Below the pieces are notes generated by a model. The model had not been told where the DNA came from, ran no database searches, and saw only the letters and a list, made by a program, of their open reading frames with translations. Below are positions 33,898-42,163 of a stretch of DNA of 64,000 bases, piece by piece. Position numbers and translations under genes: made by a program. Position 1 is the first letter of the stretch; the number at the start of each line of letters is the position of its first letter. The DNA is from Pedobacter sp. MC2016-24 (lineage in GTDB: Bacteria > Bacteroidota > Bacteroidia > Sphingobacteriales > Sphingobacteriaceae): positions 434,001-498,000 of the forward strand of contig NZ_JADFBX010000002.1 in the NCBI RefSeq assembly GCF_015223055.1, given 5' to 3'.

Positions 33898-35310
33898 ATG
33901 AACAGAAGATCATTTATACAAGGCCTTGGCCTGATAACAGGGAGTGCATTTATAGCGCTCCAATCGGATGCGTTTACTAAACTCAAACATGGTGAAGCCA
34001 TAAGGGGAAAAGTTACAGATGGAGCTAAAGGAATTAAAAACGTAGTCATTTCTGATGGCTATAACGTAGTTTTAACCGATGAAAAAGGGAATTACAGCAT
34101 CACACCAGATGTTAAGGCAACAAACATATTCATGAGTACGCCTGCTGGCTATGAATTTAAAACCGATTACAGTGTAGTCAGGCAATACGAAACCCTTGGC
34201 AGCCGTAACGAGTATGACTTTAAACTGCAAGCCCTTAAAAGAAGCGATGATCAGCACAATTTCATCATCTGGGCTGATCCGCAGGTTAAAAATAAGAAAG
34301 ACGTACAACAGATGATGGATACTTCGGTCCCTGATGTGCAGGAAGTCATCAAATCCATGGGTAAAGATGCACTGGTTCATGGAATCTGTGTAGGCGATAT
34401 TGTATGGGATAACCATGCCTTATTCCCGGATTACAACAATGCCGTGGCGCAGATCGGTATTCCGTTTTTCCAGGCACTGGGTAATCACGACATGGATTAC
34501 AGACAGGGTGGGGATGAAACCTCAGATAAAACATTTAAAGAAGTATTTGGGCCAACCTATTATTCTTTCAACAGGGGGAAAGCACATTACGTGGTTTTGG
34601 ACGATGTGCGCTATTTAGGTAGTGAACGAGATTACGACGGTTTCATCGTCCAAAACCAACTGGATTGGCTGGCGAAGGATCTGAAATATGTTGACAAAGA
34701 TCAATTGATTATCTTATGTCTGCATATCCCTGTACACAACTCGGTTAAAAATAATGCAGATCTATACGCGATTTTAGCTGGCTTCAACAATGTACACATT
34801 ATGTCTGGCCATACACATTTTAACGAAAATAACCTTGCTAATGGTATTTATGAACACAATCACGGGACAGTTTGCGGCGCCTGGTGGACAGGCCCAATCT
34901 GTGAAGATGGTACACCACGCGGTTATGGTGTGTATGAGGTAAACGGTAACCAGTTGAAATGGTATTATAAATCTACTGGTTTTGATAAGTCAAAACAGAT
35001 GAGCCTATACCTGGATACATTAAACAATCAGAAGCGGCTCCTGGCCAATGTCTGGAATTGGGATCCGGAATGGAAAGTAGAATATTTTCTTGACGATCAA
35101 TCTAAAGGTGCAATGGAGCAGCAGAAAGGCTATGATCCGCAGGCAGTAGAATTGTATAAAGGGGATAAACTTCCGGCAAGCAGGTCTTTTGTTGAACCCA
35201 GGCAAATGGACCATCTGTTTATGGCTCATTTTGATTCTTCGGTAAAGAAAGTTAAAGTGATTGCAACAGATCGCTTTGGTGTCCAATACACCGCTACTAT
35301 CGCCTCCTAG
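33898..35310 (+). CDS. exported calcineurin-like phosphoesterase with MetallophosN and C domains
   Basis: A 470-residue enzyme. The twin-arginine start NRRSFIQGLGLITGSAF predicts Tat export, so the metal is probably loaded in the cytoplasm. A beta-sandwich N-terminal domain (about 36-115) is followed by the metallophosphatase core. Its metal ligands are WADPQ near 122, VGDIVWDN near 165, LGNHDMDY near 197, LCLHIPVH near 279 and SGHTHFNEN near 302. The first motif is DPQ instead of DxH, which I believe is normal for this subgroup. A C-terminal domain of about 120 residues follows. It is the last gene of the SusCD-DUF5689 operon and would release phosphate from an imported or surface substrate. 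Confidence 0.88.
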   Translation: MNRRSFIQGLGLITGSAFIALQSDAFTKLKHGEAIRGKVTDGAKGIKNVVISDGYNVVLTDEKGNYSITPDVKATNIFMSTPAGYEFKTDYSVVRQYETLGSRNEYDFKLQALKRSDDQHNFIIWADPQVKNKKDVQQMMDTSVPDVQEVIKSMGKDALVHGICVGDIVWDNHALFPDYNNAVAQIGIPFFQALGNHDMDYRQGGDETSDKTFKEVFGPTYYSFNRGKAHYVVLDDVRYLGSERDYDGFIVQNQLDWLAKDLKYVDKDQLIILCLHIPVHNSVKNNADLYAILAGFNNVHIMSGHTHFNENNLANGIYEHNHGTVCGAWWTGPICEDGTPRGYGVYEVNGNQLKWYYKSTGFDKSKQMSLYLDTLNNQKRLLANVWNWDPEWKVEYFLDDQSKGAMEQQKGYDPQAVELYKGDKLPASRSFVEPRQMDHLFMAHFDSSVKKVKVIATDRFGVQYTATIAS

Positions 35311-35326
35311 CTAACTATAACTGGGC

Positions 35327-35434
35327 CACCAAAAAGAAAATTTGGTGAATAGCTAATGTGATTGATATATTTAAAAAAATAACGGATAAGGTTGTCTTTG
35401 ACTATTGGTTAAGATCATCTTATCCGTTTCTTAT
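35327..35434 (+). terminator. stem-loops ending the SusCD-phosphoesterase operon
   Basis: A first hairpin pairs CACCAAA (35327-35333) with TTTGGTG (35341-35347). A second pairs AACGGATAAG (35381-35390) with CTTATCCGTT (35419-35428) around a long loop and is followed by a T-rich stretch. The second is the better terminator candidate. Confidence 0.55.
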
Positions 35435-35453
35435 TTAACCCCAAATCATTAAA

Positions 35454-36143
35454 ATGAAACAAGCCATTTACAAAATTATGCTTAGCCTGGCGCTCATGCT
35501 GGCTTTAAATTTATCCTCCAACGCCCAGCAATCGAGCTGGGATAGTACATATCGTCCGGGTTCCTACCTTAAAAAAATAGAGGCTTTTCAAGCTGAGGGC
35601 ATCACCAAAAAAGATTTTGTTTTTTTAGGGAACAGCATTACAGCTGGGACTGATTGGGGGAAGTTACTCAATCTGCCCAATGCAAAAAACAGGGGGATTT
35701 CTGGCGACATTACTTTTGGAGTATTGGAACGTTTGGATCAGGTGATCATTGGCAAACCAGCAAAAGTGTTTGTATTAATTGGTATCAATGACATTTCAAA
35801 AGATATACCCGATAGCGTAATCCTGGGCAACTACAAGAAAATAATACAACGCATCCAATATGGGTCTAAAAAAACAAAAATCTATTTTTATACCTTGCTT
35901 CCGGTAAATGCCTCATTTAATAAATTTAAAAACCATTACAATAAAGACCAGCACATTTTATGGTTAAATGAGCAGATCAGAAAGTTGGCCAGTAAAAAAG
36001 TAACAATAATTGATTTATATCCCCATTTCACAGATTCAGATCAGCATTTAAAACCTGAAATTACGGCTGACGGTTTACACCTGAAAACAGAAGGTTATCA
36101 AATCTGGGCTGAAGTCTTGAAAACAGGGGGATATTTGAAATAA
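35454..36143 (+). CDS. exported SGNH/GDSL-family hydrolase
   Basis: A 229-residue hydrolase with a signal peptide of about 24 residues ending SSNAQ. The SGNH blocks are present: block I FLGNSITAGTDWG with the nucleophile serine near 62, block II glycine in NRGISGDIT near 80, block III IGINDISKD near 112 and block V TADGLHLKTEGYQIW near 205 with the Asp and His. Related Bacteroidota proteins act as carbohydrate acetylesterases or platelet-activating-factor-hydrolase-like esterases; the substrate here is not clear. It has its own unit, separated from the upstream operon by 143 nt with terminator hairpins. Confidence 0.88.
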   Translation: MKQAIYKIMLSLALMLALNLSSNAQQSSWDSTYRPGSYLKKIEAFQAEGITKKDFVFLGNSITAGTDWGKLLNLPNAKNRGISGDITFGVLERLDQVIIGKPAKVFVLIGINDISKDIPDSVILGNYKKIIQRIQYGSKKTKIYFYTLLPVNASFNKFKNHYNKDQHILWLNEQIRKLASKKVTIIDLYPHFTDSDQHLKPEITADGLHLKTEGYQIWAEVLKTGGYLK

Positions 36144-36152
36144 GCCATCCGG

Positions 36153-37289
36153 TTATTTGATAGCCAGGACTAAAACAGGTACAGGTCTGTTGATATACCT
36201 ATTTTCGATATAAGTTTCTTTACCCAATTTTCTGAGCATTTTGTAATGGGAAACCAATGCAGCTCCGAAAGTTGGGCTTTCTATGTATGGTAAATTAAAT
36301 TCTGCTGCGGTTTGTTTTACAATGGCGCCAATGGCAGGGTAATGTATGTGACAAATCTTTGGAAAAAGATGGTGCTCAATCTGGCGGTTTAAACCACCGC
36401 ATAGAAAGCCAGCCAATAAACTATCACCCGCGAAATTAGCCGTGGTGGCGAGTTGATGCACTGCCCATGCTTCTTCGATATCACCGTTGGTGTCGGGTAA
36501 AGGAAAGCTGGTGCCTTCCACCACATGTGCCAACTGGAAAACAAGACCCAATACCAGTCCCTGTGCAAATTGCATCACCAGAAATCCAATCATAAATTGC
36601 CACCAAGTGACGTTCATGACTAGTAAAGGCAAAGCAATGAATAGGAAATAGTAAATCGCTTTGTAGAAAAACAGGTTGAAATATTCAATCCTGGGATGGC
36701 TTGTAACGTGCTCGCCAATCTTCTTTTGGAAAAATTTCTTGTAATCTTTTCTGAATACCCAGCTTAGCATGGCAAAGCTGTAAAGCAAGAACGCGTAATA
36801 ATGCTGGTAGCGCTGCACTTTATTTACAGTTTCTGCATCAGAAAAACGGATCAGCCCCGGAGCTACATCAATATCTTCATCATGCCCGGCAATATTTGTG
36901 TAGGTATGGTGTACGACATTATGGCAAATGTTCCAGACATAAGGACTTGCGCCAATCAGATTAAATATAAAGCTAAAGGTCGCATTGACCTTCGCATTGG
37001 CAGAATAAGCCTTATGAATGGCATCGTGACAAACGTTAAATCCTACAAATGCACCAAATGCGCCCAATAATACGGCAAGAAGAGTCATAGCCGGAAAACT
37101 AAAGTTGCCCAAAAGCAGTAACAGGTAAAGAGAAACTAAGCCAACCAAGAAAAATAGGGTTTTAAACCACATGGCGCCATTCGCGTGAATGGATAGCTTG
37201 TTATCAATAAAATGGGTATCTACTCTTTTTCGAACTGTTGCGTAAAATGTGGATTTACTGATGTTTTTGAATTTGACTTTTTTTGTCAT
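36153..37289 (-). CDS. membrane fatty acid desaturase (front-end/acyl-lipid type)
   Basis: A 378-residue di-iron membrane protein with three histidine boxes: HDAIH near 117, HNVVHH near 152 and QIEHH near 315. Gln as the first residue of the third box marks the front-end (delta-5/delta-6-like) desaturase group, though no cytochrome b5 domain is fused. Four to five hydrophobic segments lie between the boxes. The frame is open to 37391, but the family starts at MTKKVKFKNIS, so I use the ATG of 37289. It probably desaturates membrane lipid acyl chains, using an external electron donor. It is convergent with the GDSL gene, with 9 nt between the stops. Confidence 0.9.
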   Translation of the reverse strand: MTKKVKFKNISKSTFYATVRKRVDTHFIDNKLSIHANGAMWFKTLFFLVGLVSLYLLLLLGNFSFPAMTLLAVLLGAFGAFVGFNVCHDAIHKAYSANAKVNATFSFIFNLIGASPYVWNICHNVVHHTYTNIAGHDEDIDVAPGLIRFSDAETVNKVQRYQHYYAFLLYSFAMLSWVFRKDYKKFFQKKIGEHVTSHPRIEYFNLFFYKAIYYFLFIALPLLVMNVTWWQFMIGFLVMQFAQGLVLGLVFQLAHVVEGTSFPLPDTNGDIEEAWAVHQLATTANFAGDSLLAGFLCGGLNRQIEHHLFPKICHIHYPAIGAIVKQTAAEFNLPYIESPTFGAALVSHYKMLRKLGKETYIENRYINRPVPVLVLAIK

Positions 37290-37565
37290 TAATACTTTTC
37301 CCTTTGAAATGTTTCGCTTACCCCTGATGATAGTTTGGCTAATGTACCATAATTTAAATTCACATTGGGCCGGCATGATGTTATTATTCAATTACGAAAT
37401 TATAACCCCTTTGGATTTTAGGATGCAAAATGGATTAGGCATAGGCTGTAATGCAATAATCGTCCTGCTTTATTACTTTTTTTGACTCAATTTGTTTAAG
37501 CTTTGTATTTTCGGTTATATTTACCATCAGTTAATGGTGCTATATCAATCATTATTGGAAAATAG

Positions 37566-38579
37566 ATGGAGAACGTCAATATCAAGCAGCTGGCCAAGGC
37601 ATTAAATTTATCAACGTCGACAGTGTCCAGGGCCTTCAGGGACAGTAGTGACATCAGCAAGGAAACAAAAGACAGGATACTATCTAAAGCGAGGGAGTTT
37701 AATTACCAACCAAATCACTATGCCAGTAATCTGAGGGAACAGCGAAGTAAAACCATTGCTGTTATAGTACCGGAGCTCGCCAATAATTTTTTCTCGCAGG
37801 CAATCCGTGGAATTGAACAGGTTGCGAGAGCAAAAGGATATCATATCCTGATCTATGCCACAGATGATGATTATGAGAAAGAAGTTTCTTTTATCAGGCA
37901 TTTACACAATGGGCGTGCCGATGGAATCATCATGTCGGTATCCGGAGAGGCCAATGATCACAATTACCTGAATGAGCTTAGTCATAAAAGACTGCCACTG
38001 GTATTTTTTGACCGGGTATATGAGGATATCGTAACTCCAAGGGTAATTACCAATGATTATGACAGTAGTTTTTCGGCTACTGAGCATTTGATTAAACAAG
38101 GTTGTGAAAGGATTGCTTACCTGGTGATTAATAAAAACCTTTCCATCGGTAAGTTCCGGATGCAGGGCTATATTGATGCGCTTAAGAAACATCACATCCC
38201 TTATAACGATCAGTTGGTTGTAGATTGCACCAACAGTTATAGTAAGAACAATGTGATTTTGAAACGGATGTTACAGGAATTGACACCGGATGGTGTGTTT
38301 ACTTCAGTTGAACGCCTCGCTTTCGCTACATATTACGCTTGTTACGACCTGGAGATTTCAGTGCCTCAACAATTGAAAGTAATTGGTTTCTCTAGTCTGG
38401 AAATTGCACCCTTATTAAATCCATCGCTAACGACAGTAACGCAGCCTGCAACTCAAATTGGTACCGAAGCCGTCAATCTATTGTTCCGGATGTTAGAGCA
38501 TCCTGGTTCGGTAGATCAGAGTGAAAAAATAGTGCTCAACTCTAAGCTGATTAAAAGACGTTCTACCCAAAAAAAGTAG
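37566..38579 (+). CDS. LacI-family transcriptional regulator of the maltodextrin locus
   Basis: A 337-residue regulator. Residues 4-55 form the LacI helix-turn-helix and hinge (NIKQLAKALNLSTSTVSRAF, then LSKAREFNYQPNHYA). The remainder is a periplasmic-binding-protein-like sensor domain with VIVPELANNFFSQAIRGIE near 69, ADGIIMSVSG near 118 and TTVTQPATQIGTEAVNLLF near 285. It directly precedes, on the same strand, the starch/maltodextrin genes and very likely controls them in response to maltose or a related sugar. This differs from the Bacteroides thetaiotaomicron sus system, which is controlled by the membrane sensor SusR. No SusR-like gene is in the window. Confidence 0.92.
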   Translation: MENVNIKQLAKALNLSTSTVSRAFRDSSDISKETKDRILSKAREFNYQPNHYASNLREQRSKTIAVIVPELANNFFSQAIRGIEQVARAKGYHILIYATDDDYEKEVSFIRHLHNGRADGIIMSVSGEANDHNYLNELSHKRLPLVFFDRVYEDIVTPRVITNDYDSSFSATEHLIKQGCERIAYLVINKNLSIGKFRMQGYIDALKKHHIPYNDQLVVDCTNSYSKNNVILKRMLQELTPDGVFTSVERLAFATYYACYDLEISVPQQLKVIGFSSLEIAPLLNPSLTTVTQPATQIGTEAVNLLFRMLEHPGSVDQSEKIVLNSKLIKRRSTQKK

Positions 38580-38692
38580 TCGTAGATGCTATGTTTTTTA
38601 GCTCAATTTGTGCGGAAAAATCGCGCGAAATCCACTGTGCTTTTAAGCAGTAAATTCCTTGTTTTTTTGCCTTCAAAATCTTCATTTTTTAA

Positions 38693-38704
38693 CAAAAGCT
38701 TTTG
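38693..38704. promoter_or_regulatory. perfect 12-bp palindrome, candidate LacI-type operator
   Basis: CAAAAGCTTTTG, extending to a 16-bp palindrome with one mismatched pair at 38691-38706. An even-length palindrome with a central GC step fits the shape of LacI-family operators, and a LacI gene ends 114 nt upstream. Confidence 0.4.
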
Positions 38705-38775
38705 GTGAATTTCCAATTTCACGCAGAATTTGGATACCTCTCCCAAAAGTTTTTAAAAAAATATGTTGATAACCT

Positions 38776-38801
38776 CGGGAACGATCCCGGGAACGATCCC
38801 G
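38776..38801. repeat. 12-nt tandem repeat with internal hairpins
   Basis: Two perfect copies of CGGGAACGATCC followed by CG. Each CGGGA can pair with the following TCCCG over a 4-base loop, giving two mutually exclusive or stacked hairpins. It is a GC-rich island inside a very AT-rich spacer. Confidence 0.7.
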
Positions 38802-39026
38802 AAAAATGAGTCGAAAAAATAATAGTGTAAAAAATACACTTAGATTGCTTATTTTTATTTTTAACTTATTGATATGTAGTTGTATATGTTTTTTATGATT
38901 GGTTTTTTAGAAAATCTACTTGCAAATATTTCATCTGATTTTTTCGTTTTCAGAATATAAAATATGGTGTCTAAAAAAAATGTAATATAAAATTTTGATT
39001 TGTCAGGTGTACCTGTAAATTTACCA

Positions 39027-39045
39027 TAACTGTTACATACAGTTA
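39027..39045. promoter_or_regulatory. inverted repeat upstream of susC, candidate operator
   Basis: TAACTGTTACATACAGTTA: perfect 7-bp arms around a 5-base centre, ending 38 nt before the susC ATG. Its position relative to the gene suits an operator. Confidence 0.5.
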
Positions 39046-39083
39046 ACATTAACCAAATATTTACATTAAAAAAGAGCATAAAT

Positions 39084-42000
39084 ATGAGAGTATTTTACTT
39101 AATCAAGCTTTGCCTTCCGGTGCTTCTCTTGATCACTGCATTAACGGCAAATGCACAGACAAGTTCGCTTGCCGGAAAGGTGCTTGATGAAACCGGATTG
39201 CCGCTTCCGGGCGCATCAATCCAAATTAAAAGTTTAGGCAGAACTACAGCAACCAATACGGATGGTACTTATAAAATTACCGGTTTGAACAACGGACCCG
39301 TAACGGTTACCATTAGCTTCATTGGTTACCAAACCAAAGACCAGTCTGTAACCATAAATGGAAGTACAACTGCAAATTTCGATGTGAAGCCGGATGCTCA
39401 GGGATTGGATGAGGTTGTGGTAGTTGGGTATGGTACGCAAACCAGGAGAGAGGTTACTGGTTCAATAGCGAAAGTGTCTGGTGAAAAAATTGCTGCTTTA
39501 CCAACGCCAAGTTTTGAAGCGAGTTTACAAGGCCGGGCTCCAGGTGTGCAGGTAACAACGGGCAGTGGTTTGGCTGGTAGTGGATCAGTAATCCGGGTAA
39601 GAGGTATTGGATCAATCAGTGCTGGAGGAGATCCATTGTATGTTGTGGATGGGATTCCAATTACTTCAGATCCTTTTCTTAATGGAAATAGGGGGGCGAT
39701 GAACCAAAACCCACTTGCTACAATTAACTCAGAAGATATTGAATCTATTGAGATTTTAAAGGACGCGGGTGCTGCAGGTATTTATGGTTCCAGAGGTGCC
39801 AATGGTGTTATTTTGATCACCACCAAACGTGGTAAATCTGGTACGCCAACGGTTAATTTTTCTACTAAATATGGCTTGAGCACTTATGCAAACAAACCAA
39901 AATTTGTAAGCGGAGCTGAGTGGTTGGCTTTACGTCAGGAGGCCTGGATCAATGATGGTAATACAGGTTTGGCAACTTTGCCGCAGGGTATAACCTGGGC
40001 TCAGGCACAGAATACAAATACAGACTGGTTTGACGAAGTAACCCGCATCGGAAAGTATAATGAACAAAACATTTCCTTATCTCAAGGTACAGATAAGATT
40101 AAAACCTATATCGCAGCAAATCACGACAATAACCAGAGTTTCTTAAAGGGAAATTCTTATGAGAAATATGGTTTCAGAACAAATATAGATATTAAGCCAA
40201 CCGATTATTTTAGTACCAGTATCAATGTAGGGTATAGTCAGGGAACCAATCAGCGTGTTAGTGCTGCATGGGATGGAGGTATTGGAGATGCGATGTCTGT
40301 TGCACTACCAATTTATCCTATTTTCAATGAAGATGGAACTTATTGGAAGAATGGAGCTAATCCTGTGCGAACAATTAATTATATGAATTGGAAAAGTGTA
40401 GATCAGCGTTTATTAGCTGGTATTACAATGGAACTTAAGCCATTCAAAAATTTCACGATCAAGGGTATTGCGAATATGGATAACCTGCAGGTTATTGAAG
40501 ATAAGTTTTCGCCTAATGAACTAACAGGGAATCAAAATGGTTTAGGCCATGCTGACAGATGGGACAATAGAGTCCTAAACCGTAATTTTACAGGAACAGC
40601 GAATTATGAAATTAATTTCACGAAAAAAAGTAAGCTAACGCTATTAGCCGGTGCAGAAGCTCAGAATTTCGAGCAGAACGGTTATACTTCCGGTATTAAC
40701 GGCGATACAAACGGACCATTTTCAAAAGATAAAGGCGCTTTATATGCTGCTATGCAGACAATGATCAATAATAAAGCACTGGTTTATGTGAATGGCCTTA
40801 ATAGAACAACTTTTGCAAGTTTGTTTGCCCGTGCAAATTATTCCTATGATAACCGCTATTTCCTGCAAGTTTTGGCTCGTCGTGACGGATCATCCAAATT
40901 TGGTACTAACCACAAATACGGCTTTTTTCCAGCTGTTTCCGCTGCCTGGACAATCAGCCAGGAAAACTTCCTAAAAGAAAGTACCGTTGTTAATAATTTG
41001 AAGTTGAGAACAAGTTATGGTATCACGGGAAATGCCAACATCCCTCCTGGAGAGTATTATTCTAAGTTTTACAATGATGGTTCTTACAATGGAAACGGTT
41101 CTGTTAGACCGGACAATGTAGAGAATCCAGACCTACAATGGGAGCAGTTAAAAAGTTTTGATGCGGCAATTGAATTTGGATTTTTTAACAATAGATTATC
41201 AGGTGAGTTTGCATATTATAACAAGAGAACTACAAAAGTTTTGATTAATGCAGGTATTTCGCCTTCAAACGGTTTTTTAAGTGCTTATCAGAATGTTGGG
41301 GAGATTTTGAATCAGGGATTAGAGCTAAGTTTAAATTCTATCAACATTAAAACAAAAGATTTTAAATGGACTACCAATTTTAATATTTCTCAGAACTATA
41401 ATGAAGTCGTTAGTATCGGAACACTATCAGCTGACGGTATTTTAGGTGCAACAAATGATACCCGAATTGTTATTGGGAAGCCAGTGGGAACTAACTTTTT
41501 GGTTAGATATAAAGGTGTAGATCCCACAGACGGTCTGCCTATATGGTTAGATAAAGACGGTTATGAAACGAAGGTGTTTTCTTTGGATAATCGGGTTGCT
41601 GTTGGTAAAGTTATCCCTGATTTTGTGGGCGGTCTGGGCAACACCTTTTCTTATAAAGGTTTTGAGTTAACATCCCTATTTACATTTGCTATCGGTGGTA
41701 ATATATATGACGCTTCTGCTAAACGTCAATTGGGAATTGTAACAGATTGGAATATCAGGAGCGACATCTCTGACAGGTGGCAAAAACCTGGAGATATTGC
41801 GAAATTTCCTAGATTAACCATGAATACCAGTACTTATCCTGGACTATCAAATGAATGGAATTACAATTCTACCATGTTTTTATATGATGCATCATTCATG
41901 CGCTTGAGAGAATTGACGCTTTCTTACACATTACCTGCACCTTTTGCGAAAAAGTTAGGAATGCGTAATACGAGGGTGTTTGCAACTGGCATGAACTTGC

Positions 42001-42146
42001 TAACATTTACGAAATATCCAGGTGGGGATCCGGAAATTGCGCGTGATTTCGACAACCCTCAGGATCGCAATATGAGTCCGAATATCTCTTATTTGACAAC
42101 GCCTCAGCAAAAGTCTGTAACATTTGGTCTTTCAACCTCATTTTAA
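39084..42146 (+). CDS. susC: SusC-type TonB-dependent maltodextrin transporter
   Basis: A 1020-residue outer-membrane transporter. The signal peptide ends TANAQ (about residue 25). Next come a carboxypeptidase-regulatory-like domain (about 28-105: LAGKVLDETGLPLPGASIQI), the SusC signature LDEVVVVGYGTQTRREVTGS, the plug domain (about 115-240 with EILKDAGAAGIYGSRGANG) and the barrel. The following genes encode SusD, SusE/F, amylases and maltose phosphorylase, which identifies the substrate as starch-derived oligosaccharides. It is the first gene of the structural operon, 18 nt before susD. Confidence 0.95.
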   Translation: MRVFYLIKLCLPVLLLITALTANAQTSSLAGKVLDETGLPLPGASIQIKSLGRTTATNTDGTYKITGLNNGPVTVTISFIGYQTKDQSVTINGSTTANFDVKPDAQGLDEVVVVGYGTQTRREVTGSIAKVSGEKIAALPTPSFEASLQGRAPGVQVTTGSGLAGSGSVIRVRGIGSISAGGDPLYVVDGIPITSDPFLNGNRGAMNQNPLATINSEDIESIEILKDAGAAGIYGSRGANGVILITTKRGKSGTPTVNFSTKYGLSTYANKPKFVSGAEWLALRQEAWINDGNTGLATLPQGITWAQAQNTNTDWFDEVTRIGKYNEQNISLSQGTDKIKTYIAANHDNNQSFLKGNSYEKYGFRTNIDIKPTDYFSTSINVGYSQGTNQRVSAAWDGGIGDAMSVALPIYPIFNEDGTYWKNGANPVRTINYMNWKSVDQRLLAGITMELKPFKNFTIKGIANMDNLQVIEDKFSPNELTGNQNGLGHADRWDNRVLNRNFTGTANYEINFTKKSKLTLLAGAEAQNFEQNGYTSGINGDTNGPFSKDKGALYAAMQTMINNKALVYVNGLNRTTFASLFARANYSYDNRYFLQVLARRDGSSKFGTNHKYGFFPAVSAAWTISQENFLKESTVVNNLKLRTSYGITGNANIPPGEYYSKFYNDGSYNGNGSVRPDNVENPDLQWEQLKSFDAAIEFGFFNNRLSGEFAYYNKRTTKVLINAGISPSNGFLSAYQNVGEILNQGLELSLNSINIKTKDFKWTTNFNISQNYNEVVSIGTLSADGILGATNDTRIVIGKPVGTNFLVRYKGVDPTDGLPIWLDKDGYETKVFSLDNRVAVGKVIPDFVGGLGNTFSYKGFELTSLFTFAIGGNIYDASAKRQLGIVTDWNIRSDISDRWQKPGDIAKFPRLTMNTSTYPGLSNEWNYNSTMFLYDASFMRLRELTLSYTLPAPFAKKLGMRNTRVFATGMNLLTFTKYPGGDPEIARDFDNPQDRNMSPNISYLTTPQQKSVTFGLSTSF

Positions 42147-42163
42147 TCTAAAAAGCATTAAAG

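Larger units (their letters stand above)
38580..39083 (+). promoter_or_regulatory. 504-nt control region upstream of the maltodextrin susC gene
   Basis: No credible gene was found here; the sequence is very AT-rich. It holds several symmetrical sequences: a perfect palindrome at 38693-38704, a 12-nt tandem repeat that folds into hairpins at 38776-38801, a CAGGTGTACCTG inverted repeat at 39004-39015 and a TAACTG/CAGTTA inverted repeat at 39027-39045. The size of the gap and the clustered symmetry suggest the operator and promoter region of the locus. Confidence 0.6.

Noticed and set aside
37290..37391. 34-residue N-terminal extension of the desaturase
   Set aside because: The family starts at MTKKVKF; the extension has no features and no better start context.
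37478..37505. TTTG...AAGCTTTG as the promoter of the LacI gene
   Set aside because: Spacing is about 12 nt rather than 19 nt and the -7 box has a mismatch.
38861..39079. 72-codon minus-strand frame in the starch control region
   Set aside because: Very AT-rich spacer; the product is rich in Ile, Phe and Lys with no domain, and the frame covers the candidate operators.
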